Assembly (NCBI RefSeq): GCF_000282115.1
Contig: NZ_AKJY01000027.1
Span: 1 to 64,000 of the forward strand
Origin: Chryseobacterium populi
GTDB taxonomy: Bacteria; Bacteroidota; Bacteroidia; Flavobacteriales; Weeksellaceae
Length of the DNA: 64,000 bases
Reading direction: 5' to 3'
Shown: in pieces, positions 8,430 to 15,979 of the stretch
Layout of the letters: each line of letters opens with the position of its first letter
How positions within the stretch are numbered: position 1 is the stretch's first letter
Translations under genes and position numbers: made by a program
Notes under the pieces: generated by a model
Told to the model about the DNA's origin: nothing
Databases searched by the model: none
The model's input: the letters and a program-made list of their open reading frames with translations, nothing else

Positions 8430-8798
8430 ATGATCAAAGAAAAATTAATCAGGATGAGAAAAGAGAAAAAATTTTCTCAACAAGATATAGCTGAACATTT
8501 AAACATAAGCCAGACCCAATATCTCCGTAAAGAAAAAGGTGAAGTAGAAATTAAAGATGATGAGTGGGAACGTATTGCAAAACTGTTAGATGTTGAAGTT
8601 GAAGACATTAAGCAGTTTGACTCTGACAACTCCATCAGCCAGAACTTTGAAAATAATACAGGTAACTATATTGGAAGTAATAATGTATATTGTAATGTTC
8701 CCGAATATTTATTAGAAAACCAACAGGAATACATAAATATGTTGAAAAAAGAAATTCAAGAATTAAAGGAAAAAATTATAAAATTGGAACAAAGATAA
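8430..8798 (+). CDS. XRE-family HTH regulator with C-terminal coiled coil
   Basis: The 122-residue protein has an N-terminal HTH_3/XRE domain (about 4-60: LIRMRKEKKFSQQDIAEHLN then IKDDEWERIAKLLDVEVED) in which the expected YSRIE-type helix reads YLRKEKGE. A polar linker with NNTGNYIGSNNVY follows, then a predicted coiled coil over the last 30 residues (MLKKEIQELKEKIIKLEQR) for oligomerisation. The ATG at 8430 is set by the -7 box at 8409-8416. It is divergent from the secreted peptide/GLPGLI unit, and a 30-bp palindrome between them suggests it controls both that unit and itself. Confidence 0.87.
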   Translation: MIKEKLIRMRKEKKFSQQDIAEHLNISQTQYLRKEKGEVEIKDDEWERIAKLLDVEVEDIKQFDSDNSISQNFENNTGNYIGSNNVYCNVPEYLLENQQEYINMLKKEIQELKEKIIKLEQR

Positions 8799-8830
8799 CC
8801 TCAGCTTAAGTTTCAAACCTTCCATACAAG

Positions 8831-8857
8831 TCCAAAATATATGTTTTGGATTTTTTT
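8831..8857 (+). terminator. Intrinsic terminator of the XRE gene
   Basis: TCCAAAA (8831-8837) pairs with TTTTGGA (8844-8850), followed by seven T residues, 32 nt after the stop. Confidence 0.85.
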
Positions 8858-8939
8858 ATTGCTCTTCATAACTGTATCAATGATATTTTCAGGTTCTGAA
8901 ATCATCCGACGGGGTCTCGAATAAGTCTGTTGATCTAAT

Positions 8940-9115
8940 GAACCTCAAAATTAAGGTTCATAACCGGAAATTTAGGGGTTCGAAACGTCAAAAAAGCACT
9001 TCTATAATGTGAAAAATGCGGTTCATAACCGAAACAAGGGATTCCAGAACCTCAACGGAGTATTCCAGAACCCCAACGGATTATTTTGAGACATAAACAT
9101 AGATATCCAGAACCT
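8940..9115. repeat. Degenerate GAACC-type repeat field in a 0.47-kb gene-free gap
   Basis: Between the XRE terminator and the SDR promoter there is no plausible gene. The gap holds GGTTCATAACCG twice (8955-8966 and 9020-9031), a 19-nt unit ATTCCAGAACCTCAACGGA at 9041-9059 repeated with one change at 9062-9080 (21-nt period), a partial TATCCAGAACCT at 9104-9115, and GAACCTCAA at 8940-8948. The GGTT/AACC units are themselves palindromic. Stops break every frame across the whole field, so it is not a repeat protein. It may be an eroded repeat array or a protein-binding array. Confidence 0.6.
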
Positions 9116-9263
9116 AAAATCTTCTTCACAAATCCTTCAAAAATATAGGAATGGCTAATCTTTTTTATTAAATTGAAGTACAACTTTTCAATTAATAAAT
9201 AAAATGACATTTCTAACAAAGCAATTTGACATTCTCAACACAATCATCAAACCTGATCTGCTC

Positions 9264-9271
9264 TAATTTTG
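9264..9271 (+). promoter_or_regulatory. -7 box TAATTTTG for the SDR gene
   Basis: Ends 24 nt before the ATG at 9296. It argues against a TTG start inside the box itself. Confidence 0.6.
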
Positions 9272-9295
9272 TCTCAACAAATTAAAGTTAAAAAA

Positions 9296-10309
9296 ATGAA
9301 TACTTATCAGAAAAATTTACAGCAACCTATCGGATCAGGTTTTAATGCACAGTCTACTGCTCAGGAAGTAATCGAAGGAATTAACCTTACCGGAAAAACG
9401 GCCATCATTACAGGTGGTTACGCAGGAATCGGTTTAGAAACTACCAGAACGTTAGTTACAGCTGGTGCAAAGGTTATTGTTCCTGCCCGGGATATTGAAA
9501 AAGCAAGAAAAAATTTAGCCGGAATTAGTCCTATTGAACTGGAATTACTCGATCTAATGGATCCCGGATCTATTGATGCTTTTGCAGAAAAATTCATAGC
9601 TTCAGACAGAAAACTCGATCTGCTGATCAATAATGCAGGAATCATGTGGGTCCCTTTACGAAGAGACAAGAGAGGTATCGAATCTCAACTTGCTACAAAC
9701 TACCTGGGGCAGTTCCAGCTTACGGCAAGGCTTTGGCCCACTTTAAAAAAGGCTGATGGAGCAAGGGTGATCAATGTATCATCTTATGGCCACCAGATGT
9801 CATCTTTCGATTTTGAAGACCCTAATTTTGAACATCGTGAATATCAGACATTACTGGGTTACGGACAATCAAAAACCGCATGTAATCTTTTTGCTGCCGA
9901 ACTGGATAACAGGGGAAAAGAATTCAAGGTAAGAGCCTACTCTTTACATCCGGGATCTGTTTATGGAACCGATCTGGGAAGAGATGAACCCATTGACCTG
10001 TATATCCAGATGGGAACCCATGATCAAAATGGAAAAATAAAGCCTGAAGTTGAAGCTAAATTAAAAACCATCCCACAAGGTGCTGCCACGACAATATGGT
10101 GTGCTACGAGCCCTTTGCTTGATGATATTGGCGGTGTATATTGCGAAAACTGTGATATCGCTGAAATCGATCATGGCCAGATTGAACACCGGTACGATGA
10201 CCCATCAACGATAAGAGGTGTTCAGTTGTATTCCCTGGATAAAGAAAATGCCGGACGTTTATGGACATTAAGTGAAGAAATGACAGGAATAGCATTCAAT
10301 GTTGAATAA
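9296..10309 (+). CDS. Short-chain dehydrogenase/reductase (NAD(P)-dependent oxidoreductase)
   Basis: This 337-residue SDR resembles the WW-domain-oxidoreductase/retinol dehydrogenase-like group. The cofactor loop is TGGYAGIG (39-46), the structural NNAG is at 112-115, the catalytic serine lies in NVSSYG (about 161-166), and the catalytic pair is Y189 and K193 in YGQSK. About 30 residues precede the Rossmann core, and the chain is longer than classical 250-residue SDRs. The substrate is unknown. It is followed at 44 nt by an AraC regulator on the same strand, a pairing often seen where the regulator controls the oxidoreductase. ATG 9296 is chosen because it follows the -7 box. Confidence 0.9.
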   Translation: MNTYQKNLQQPIGSGFNAQSTAQEVIEGINLTGKTAIITGGYAGIGLETTRTLVTAGAKVIVPARDIEKARKNLAGISPIELELLDLMDPGSIDAFAEKFIASDRKLDLLINNAGIMWVPLRRDKRGIESQLATNYLGQFQLTARLWPTLKKADGARVINVSSYGHQMSSFDFEDPNFEHREYQTLLGYGQSKTACNLFAAELDNRGKEFKVRAYSLHPGSVYGTDLGRDEPIDLYIQMGTHDQNGKIKPEVEAKLKTIPQGAATTIWCATSPLLDDIGGVYCENCDIAEIDHGQIEHRYDDPSTIRGVQLYSLDKENAGRLWTLSEEMTGIAFNVE

Positions 10310-10324
10310 ATGTTTTTAAATGAA

Positions 10325-10332
10325 TAGTTTTG
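10325..10332 (+). promoter_or_regulatory. -7 box TAGTTTTG for the AraC gene
   Basis: Between the SDR stop (10309) and the regulator ATG (10354), leaving a 5' leader of about 15 nt. The regulator may thus be transcribed independently of the SDR. Confidence 0.5.
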
Positions 10333-10353
10333 TTAGTGAAAAATGATAAGCCA

Positions 10354-11160
10354 ATGGATTTTCATATCAAATATATCACACCGGACATCAAGCTTTCCAC
10401 CTATGATGATAAACTGTTTAAAACGGAAACAGTTTTTGAATACCATATGCTGGTCTGGTTTATATCCGGTGAGACAAAAATCATCCAGGCTGACCGGTCT
10501 TACACTTTTCAGGCGGGTGATATTTTTCTGATTCCGAGAAACCACCTGGCAACCATAATCAATTACCCAAAGGACGGGCTTCCGCATAAGGCTGTAGTAA
10601 TGCACCTTACCACAGAACGTCTTAAAAAATTTTATTCCAACATTGATACGGAGCCAAAAAACCTCAGGAAAAAAACCGGAATTCACATTTTTAACAATCA
10701 TCCTTTATTGGAAAGCTGTATGGCTTCATTAATCCCTTATTTTGATATGAAGGAACCTTTTCCTGAACATATCGCTTCACTGAAAATCATGGAAGCCATT
10801 AGTATTATCAGGGAAATTGATAAAAATACTGATGCCGTACTGGCCGATTTTGAAGAGCCCGGAAAGATTGACCTCATCAGCTTTATGGAGAAAAACTATA
10901 TGTTTAATATGCCATTGGAAAGATTCGGATATTTAACAGGACGAAGCCTCTCCACTTTTAACCGGGATTTCAGAAAGGCTTTTCAGAGAACACCTCAGCG
11001 ATGGCTTACCAAAAAACGCCTTGAGCTGGCCTATTATCAGCTTACTGAAAAGAATAAAAAGCCAACGGATGTTTTTATGGAAGTAGGTTTTGAGGATCTG
11101 TCGCACTTTTCTTATGCTTTTAAAAAACAGTATGGATATGCGCCGTCTGGTGTGAGGTAA
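10354..11160 (+). CDS. AraC-family transcriptional regulator
   Basis: The 268-residue protein has an N-terminal cupin-like sensor half (FQAGDIFLIPRNH near residue 50 is a typical beta-barrel turn) and a C-terminal double HTH (about 170-265: FGYLTGRSLSTFNRDFRKAF, then RTPQRWLTKKRLELAYYQL, then PTDVFMEVGFEDLSHFSYAF). These match AraC/XylS regulators. The ATG at 10354 follows a -7 box at 10325-10332. The longer frame would begin with a TTG inside that box. It is probably the regulator of the SDR gene just upstream. The inducer is unknown. Confidence 0.9.
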   Translation: MDFHIKYITPDIKLSTYDDKLFKTETVFEYHMLVWFISGETKIIQADRSYTFQAGDIFLIPRNHLATIINYPKDGLPHKAVVMHLTTERLKKFYSNIDTEPKNLRKKTGIHIFNNHPLLESCMASLIPYFDMKEPFPEHIASLKIMEAISIIREIDKNTDAVLADFEEPGKIDLISFMEKNYMFNMPLERFGYLTGRSLSTFNRDFRKAFQRTPQRWLTKKRLELAYYQLTEKNKKPTDVFMEVGFEDLSHFSYAFKKQYGYAPSGVR

Positions 11161-11177
11161 CCTGAAAATAATTAATA

Positions 11178-11588
11178 TCAGAATAATCCGGATTCAAAAT
11201 AAATACATAAAACCACTGAAATACAAAATAAAATAGCTGAACAACTGAAAAACAGCCATTGGAATATATTTTTGAAATGATAAAATTCAAGGGTATGCAG
11301 GATAAAAAAGAATATCATTGAGACTGCAACTCCTATTAGAGAAGCCACAATCAAAGTTTGTACATAATTCTCCGCAGGTAACGGATCTTTAAATACGATA
11401 AATAATAGTATTAATGCTATTATAATAAAAACTGAACTGATTTTTTCAACAAGATATTTTGTTTTTCTAGTTTTTTTAGTTCTTCTGAACTTATCATCAT
11501 AGCTGAGACTCCCGGAGGATGGGTTGCCGAAAAACAGATCAAGAAAATCCAATACAAATTCTACGGTTTCAAAAATATTCCAGGACAT
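11178..11588 (-). CDS. Small three-helix membrane protein, function unknown
   Basis: The 136-residue product has a soluble, basic N-terminal part (FRRTKKTRKTKYLVEK, about 35-50) and three hydrophobic segments: IIIALILLFIVF (about 55-66), LIVASLIGVAVSMIFFFIL (about 79-97) and FFSCSAILFCISVVLCIYF (about 113-131). No family was recognised. It is convergent with the AraC gene and lies downstream of a 24-bp inverted repeat. Start ATG at 11588 is the only reasonable one. Confidence 0.65.
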   Translation of the reverse strand: MSWNIFETVEFVLDFLDLFFGNPSSGSLSYDDKFRRTKKTRKTKYLVEKISSVFIIIALILLFIVFKDPLPAENYVQTLIVASLIGVAVSMIFFFILHTLEFYHFKNIFQWLFFSCSAILFCISVVLCIYFESGLF

Positions 11589-11610
11589 TTATTTAAATTT
11601 TGAATGAATG

Positions 11611-11701
11611 CAGGCTTCGAGAGCCTCAGCCTGCCGTACTTTTCATCAGTATTTAGATAATTTTGTTTATCAAACAAGCAGGCTGAGGCTCTCGAAGCCT
11701 G
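11611..11701. repeat. 24-bp perfect inverted repeat with 43-bp spacer (REP/MITE-like or terminator)
   Basis: The left arm (11611-11634) and the right arm (11678-11701) are perfect reverse complements and GC-rich in an AT-rich setting. Each arm also holds its own partial palindrome (GCAGGCT...AGCCTGC on the left). T or A tracts flank the outer edges. It begins 6 nt past the stop of the methyltransferase gene on the minus strand, so it may also act as its terminator. Confidence 0.75.
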
Positions 11702-11707
11702 TTTTTC

Positions 11708-12871
11708 TTATTGATTTTCGAGCTTATGAACTTTCTTCGTTCCCTCATACATTTCGTACTGTAAAAATCGGGTTTCCAGTTTTCCGTTGAAAAGCTTGAT
11801 TTTTCTTGAAGGGCGAAGGCCTATCTTTTTTACGGCTTCCAGATCGGAAGAAATCAGCCACGCTAATGTGTTTGGGTAATCGGTCTTGAAAGTATCTCCT
11901 ATCTTTTTGTAGAAATCATCATCGCTGATAGAAATTCTTTCGTCATACGGAGGATTGAAAACCATCAGTAAAGGGAAAAGCTCTTTTTTAGAGTCAAAGA
12001 AATTCTGTTTTTTCACTTCGATCACATCTTCCATTTCCGCAGACTCAATATTAATTCTTGCTGCATTCAACATTCTTGCATCGATATCGTAACCTACAAT
12101 TTTCCCGGTAAATTCTTTGATCCTGTTTACTCTGACTTCTTTGATTTTGTTAAACAGTTCAGCATCGTAATTTTTCCAGTTCTGGAAAGCAAACCTTTTT
12201 CTGAAAAGCTGTGCAGGAAGATCCATCGCAATCATCGCCGCTTCTATTAAAAGCGTTCCGGAACCGCACATCGGATCAAGGAAATTACCTTTTCCGTCCC
12301 AACCTGCAAGCTGAAGCATTCCGCTTGCGAGAACTTCATTAATAGGAGCTTCACCCTGTTCTTTTCTGTATCCTCTTTTGAATAAAGGATCACCGGAAGA
12401 ATCCAGGGAAATAGTCACCAGCTCTCTGTCGATATGAAGATGGAATTTAATATCCGGGCTTTTAGGCTCTACATTCGGACGTTTTTTAAACTTCTCCTGA
12501 AAATAATCCACAATGGCATCTTTCATTTTCAGTGTTACAAACTGGGAATGCTTAAATGTTTCGGAATTTACGGTTGAATCGATCGCAAATGACTGGTCAA
12601 CATCCATAAACTGTTCCCATTCCACTTTAAAAAGTCTGTCATAAAACTGGTGCTGGTTAAAAGCTTTAAATTCAAAAACAGGAATTAAAATTTTTAAAGC
12701 AGTTCTTGCAGAATAATTAATTTTATAAAGGAAGCCAAGGTCACCTTCACAATTTACGGCTCTGTTTTTAACTTCAACGTTACGTCCGCCCAATCTTTTG
12801 ATTTCTTCTGCCAGGATCGGCTCCAGTCCGAAGAATGTCTTTATCTGAATTTTTAGATTTTCTGTATCCAT
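11708..12871 (-). CDS. THUMP-domain class I SAM-dependent RNA methyltransferase (RlmL-N-like)
   Basis: This 387-residue protein has an N-terminal ferredoxin-like/THUMP RNA-binding region (about 5-155) and a Rossmann methyltransferase with the SAM motif DPMCGSGT (199-206), the motif VGYDIDARML and the catalytic NPPY (306-309). NPPY marks base-amino methylation, and the layout matches the YcbY/RlmL N-terminal half and related enzymes forming m2G in 23S rRNA. The exact target nucleotide cannot be assigned. It is divergent from a second methyltransferase gene at 13009. Confidence 0.88.
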   Translation of the reverse strand: MDTENLKIQIKTFFGLEPILAEEIKRLGGRNVEVKNRAVNCEGDLGFLYKINYSARTALKILIPVFEFKAFNQHQFYDRLFKVEWEQFMDVDQSFAIDSTVNSETFKHSQFVTLKMKDAIVDYFQEKFKKRPNVEPKSPDIKFHLHIDRELVTISLDSSGDPLFKRGYRKEQGEAPINEVLASGMLQLAGWDGKGNFLDPMCGSGTLLIEAAMIAMDLPAQLFRKRFAFQNWKNYDAELFNKIKEVRVNRIKEFTGKIVGYDIDARMLNAARINIESAEMEDVIEVKKQNFFDSKKELFPLLMVFNPPYDERISISDDDFYKKIGDTFKTDYPNTLAWLISSDLEAVKKIGLRPSRKIKLFNGKLETRFLQYEMYEGTKKVHKLENQ

Positions 12872-12986
12872 ATTATTACAATTAAAAGATTTAATGATTT
12901 AAAAACTAAAAGATTAGGGGTTCAATTTTTAAATTAATTGAATCTTTCAATACTTTAATGTTTAAAATACTTTTCTTTTAAGACCA

Positions 12987-12994
12987 CAAATTTA
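12987..12994 (-). promoter_or_regulatory. -7 box TAAATTTG facing the RNA methyltransferase
   Basis: Minus-strand match 115 nt from the ATG at 12871, back to back with the plus-strand box at 12997-13004. Confidence 0.4.
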
Positions 12995-12996
12995 GT

Positions 12997-13004
12997 TATT
13001 TTTG
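12997..13004 (+). promoter_or_regulatory. -7 box TATTTTTG for the methyltransferase/ZIP operon
   Basis: Only 4 nt (CATT) separate the box from ATG 13009, so a leaderless transcript is likely. Confidence 0.65.
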
Positions 13005-13008
13005 CATT

Positions 13009-13737
13009 ATGGAATGGTTTGAATCTTGGTTTGATACCCCTTATTATCATTTACTTTATAGCAACAGAGATTATACTGAGGCAGAAAATTTCATTACAAA
13101 ACTTACTGCCGACCTTCAGCTGCCGCCTTCTGCCAAAATCATTGACCTGGCTTGCGGGAAGGGAAGACACTCTGTTTTTCTTAATAAACTTGGATATGAT
13201 GTGCTGGGGCTCGATTTATCAAGGCAGAGCATAGAATTTGACAAACAGTTTGAAAACCAGACCTTGCTTTTTGATGTTCATGATATGCGAAACCCTATTG
13301 ATGCAGATCCGATGGATGCTGTTTTCAATCTTTTTACAAGCTTCGGGTATTTTGATAATGAAAGTGATGATAAGAAAGTTTTCCAGTCTGTTTATAATTC
13401 TTTAAAGCCCAGCGGATATTTTGTTCTGGATTATCTGAATGAAGAATATGTAAGGAGAAACATTCTTCCTGAATCAATCATCAGCCGCGGAGAGATTAAT
13501 TTTAAAGTCTGTAAAAAGATTGAAGGCAGGCATATCATCAAGGATATCCGTTTTGAAGTTGACGGAAAGCCCTATCATTACTTTGAAAAAGTAAAACTTC
13601 ACACTTTGGAAGCCATTAATTCCTATGCTACGGAATGTGGTTTTGAAAGGATAAAAATATGGGGTGATTATCAGCTGAATGATTTTCAAAAAGACACTTC
13701 AACCCGTTGCATCAATTTATTTAAGAAAAAAGTATGA
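13009..13737 (+). CDS. Class I SAM-dependent methyltransferase, substrate unknown
   Basis: The 242-residue protein has a Rossmann SAM-binding core with motif I as IIDLACGKGRHS (44-55), an acidic residue after strand 2 (LGLDLS), and VFNLFTSFGYF as the post-motif region. The fold is of the Methyltransf_25 type. The N-terminus MEWFESWFDTPYYHLLY begins right at the ATG next to the promoter, and I recall this opening as conserved in flavobacterial homologues, which supports the start. Its stop overlaps the ZIP transporter start by 4 nt (ATGA), so the two are translationally coupled. The substrate is not evident. Confidence 0.85.
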   Translation: MEWFESWFDTPYYHLLYSNRDYTEAENFITKLTADLQLPPSAKIIDLACGKGRHSVFLNKLGYDVLGLDLSRQSIEFDKQFENQTLLFDVHDMRNPIDADPMDAVFNLFTSFGYFDNESDDKKVFQSVYNSLKPSGYFVLDYLNEEYVRRNILPESIISRGEINFKVCKKIEGRHIIKDIRFEVDGKPYHYFEKVKLHTLEAINSYATECGFERIKIWGDYQLNDFQKDTSTRCINLFKKKV

Positions 13738-14468
13738 TCATAGTTCTTTTACTGATTTTAAGTGTAATTACAGGGGTATTCCTTGGAAAATATTTTGGTA
13801 AAAAGGAAAAGCTGGCAAAAAATTTATTGATTTTAAGTGCCGGTTTTTTAATTACGATTTGCTTAAATGAAGTTTTTCCACAAGTTTATACTTCTGAGGA
13901 AAGCGGCAACCTGGGAATTTTCGTTATCCTCGGTGTGCTGTTACAGATGATCCTGGAGGCACTGACTAAAGGTTTTGAGCACGGGCATTTTCATCATCAT
14001 AATGAACATAATATACTTCCCGTTGCCCTAATGGCAGGATTGTTTATTCATGCATTTATTGAAGGGATTCCTTTGGCCAATGAAGACAACCTTGCCTCTC
14101 CTTATCTTCTGGGGATTATATTTCACAATATCCCGATCTCATTTATTCTGGGTGCTTTTTTGTTCAACAGAAAAGATTCTGTACAAAACAAACCCTCCTA
14201 TCCTTCATTACTGATCGTTGCTTTATTTGCACTGGCATCTCCTTTGGGAATGTTATTGGGAAATTATTTCAACCCTGATTTACAACCTTATTTCCTTGCC
14301 ATTGTAGGTGGGATATTCTTACATATTTCTTCGGTTATTATTTTTGAAAGCAACAAAAACCACAATATCGACTGGTTAAAAATAGGCCTGGTGATCGTAG
14401 GGGTTTCTCTCGCCCTGATCATGCATCTGTTCCATTCTCATCCTCATGCAGGTCATCATCACCATTAA
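13734..14468 (+). CDS. ZIP-family divalent metal transporter
   Basis: This 244-residue inner-membrane protein has about eight hydrophobic segments and the ZIP metal-site motifs HAFIEG (106-111) and HNIPIS (131-136). A His-rich cytoplasmic loop (FEHGHFHHHNEHN, 81-93) and a His-rich C-terminus (HSHPHAGHHHH) fit zinc or iron binding. The start overlaps the preceding methyltransferase stop by 4 nt. Direction of transport and metal are inferred from family (uptake of Zn or Fe), not shown. Confidence 0.9.
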   Translation: MIIVLLLILSVITGVFLGKYFGKKEKLAKNLLILSAGFLITICLNEVFPQVYTSEESGNLGIFVILGVLLQMILEALTKGFEHGHFHHHNEHNILPVALMAGLFIHAFIEGIPLANEDNLASPYLLGIIFHNIPISFILGAFLFNRKDSVQNKPSYPSLLIVALFALASPLGMLLGNYFNPDLQPYFLAIVGGIFLHISSVIIFESNKNHNIDWLKIGLVIVGVSLALIMHLFHSHPHAGHHHH

Positions 14469-14491
14469 AAAAAATTGATATAAAAATAAAA

Positions 14492-14512
14492 GCTCCGGAC
14501 ATTGTCCGGAGC
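14492..14512. terminator. Terminator between convergent ZIP and FadL-type genes
   Basis: A 9-bp perfect stem GCTCCGGAC/GTCCGGAGC with an ATT loop. The U-rich side (14475-14491 read in reverse) favours the minus-strand gene, but it may serve both. Confidence 0.8.
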
Positions 14513-14542
14513 CTCATTTAATCACTTTACACAATCTGGAAA

Positions 14543-15949
14543 TTAGAATTTCCATCCAAATGTAAGAAAGAAGTTATTTCTGTTGTTTTTCACGTCAGAT
14601 ACTGCGTATGAATCGCTTGATATCAATTTGTTTGATGAATAATATCCGGCTTCTATATTATTTGCAGGATCTACAGTCCCTTGCATGAACGGATTGCTAT
14701 ACTTCGTGCTTATATTCTGATAAGTCGCATCAATATAGAATGATTTGAAATCATATCCAAGACCGAATGACAAAGCATTTCTGTCGTTTAAGATAAGATT
14801 GCCGTAAGACTCATCTCCTACTGAACCGTCATTATTAAATCTGCTGATGGTAAGCGCATCCAAAGGATTGGAAGCATAGGAATATCCTCCTCTTACCCTG
14901 ATCTGCTTCACTCTGTATTCTGCACCTACTCTCACTTCAGATACGTTTTTATAATTATCTTTGAAGAAATCGTTCAGTTCTGATTCTGCAGGCCCATACT
15001 CTTTATATTTTGGTCTCGTTAAACCAAGGGTATAATCTATGTTCATTGAAAAGCTTTTGCTTGCAACGAAAGCAGCACTTACCGTGGCTTTAAGAGGTGT
15101 GGTCAGCTTTCTGTTTTCTACAGCATAATCATCACCGTATACAGGATCATTATAGAAATTATAGCTTCTGTCGATATCCCAGAATGTAGGAGTTTCCAAT
15201 GATGCCCCTAATCTGAAATTAGGGCTTAATTTACCAATTACCCCTAATGAAGCTGAAAAACCGGACGATCTTTCATAGTAAGGTGTATTTTGCTTACTGA
15301 AAAGCTCGCTGGATCCGTTTTGAAGGGAGGTAAAAGATGCCGTATCAGACTGATCCATAGTCAGGTTGAAAAAGTTCAGTCCTGCCCCGATATATACATT
15401 ATTGTTGTAGTTGGCTCCTACCCCAACGCTTGTTTTAGACAAATTACCATAACGGTCGTAAGCGTGACGTCCTAACGATGAGCTGTTATTTTCATCAAAA
15501 TCATAGATTATATTACTGTTTCCCGGTGTTTCTACATAATTTTCTATAGATTGATTGGAAAAGTTAACCCCGACATTGATAAACTTCCATGCCCTTTCGG
15601 TCATCAATTGAAAAGTCATGATCCCACCTATGTTTCCGAGATCTCCTTTATTGATATTATATCCGTAAGAAGATCCTGCAAAAGAGGAGGTATTTTTATT
15701 ACTTGTAATGGATAATGTAGCATTCACTTCTCCAGAAATAGCAACCCCTAATCCTGCAGGGTTGGTGAGCAGAGAACTTGCATCTCCACCCAAAGCCCCG
15801 TTAGATCCTCCCATGGCATTGAACTTTGCAGAACCTGTCATTGGAGAATTAGAGTATACATCAATAGAATTCCTGATCGCGGAAACATCCTGAGCCTGTG
15901 CAAAAAATGCAGCAGAAATGCTCATTATTACTAAAGATTTTTTTAACAT
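14543..15949 (-). CDS. OMPP1/FadL/TodX-family outer-membrane protein
   Basis: The 468-residue protein has a signal peptide (MLKKSLVIMSISAAFFAQAQ) followed by the N-terminal plug-like stretch FNAMGGSNGALGGDASSLL, then NPAGLG, which is typical of the FadL/OMPP1 family. Alternating beta strands run to a terminal aromatic (FFLTFGWKF), the outer-membrane insertion signal. These porins carry hydrophobic molecules across the outer membrane. It is 30 nt downstream of the W/Y/G-rich lipoprotein gene on the same strand, so they are probably coexpressed. Substrate is unknown. Confidence 0.88.
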   Translation of the reverse strand: MLKKSLVIMSISAAFFAQAQDVSAIRNSIDVYSNSPMTGSAKFNAMGGSNGALGGDASSLLTNPAGLGVAISGEVNATLSITSNKNTSSFAGSSYGYNINKGDLGNIGGIMTFQLMTERAWKFINVGVNFSNQSIENYVETPGNSNIIYDFDENNSSSLGRHAYDRYGNLSKTSVGVGANYNNNVYIGAGLNFFNLTMDQSDTASFTSLQNGSSELFSKQNTPYYERSSGFSASLGVIGKLSPNFRLGASLETPTFWDIDRSYNFYNDPVYGDDYAVENRKLTTPLKATVSAAFVASKSFSMNIDYTLGLTRPKYKEYGPAESELNDFFKDNYKNVSEVRVGAEYRVKQIRVRGGYSYASNPLDALTISRFNNDGSVGDESYGNLILNDRNALSFGLGYDFKSFYIDATYQNISTKYSNPFMQGTVDPANNIEAGYYSSNKLISSDSYAVSDVKNNRNNFFLTFGWKF

Positions 15950-15979
15950 TATTTTTTTGAATAGTTATTAAGTTTGAAA

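Noticed and set aside
9011..9120. Repeat-containing protein on the minus strand across the 21-bp repeats
   Set aside because: One frame reads a heptad-like VGVLEYSVEVLESLVSV stretch, but it is closed by stops on both sides within about 40 codons and lacks a start.
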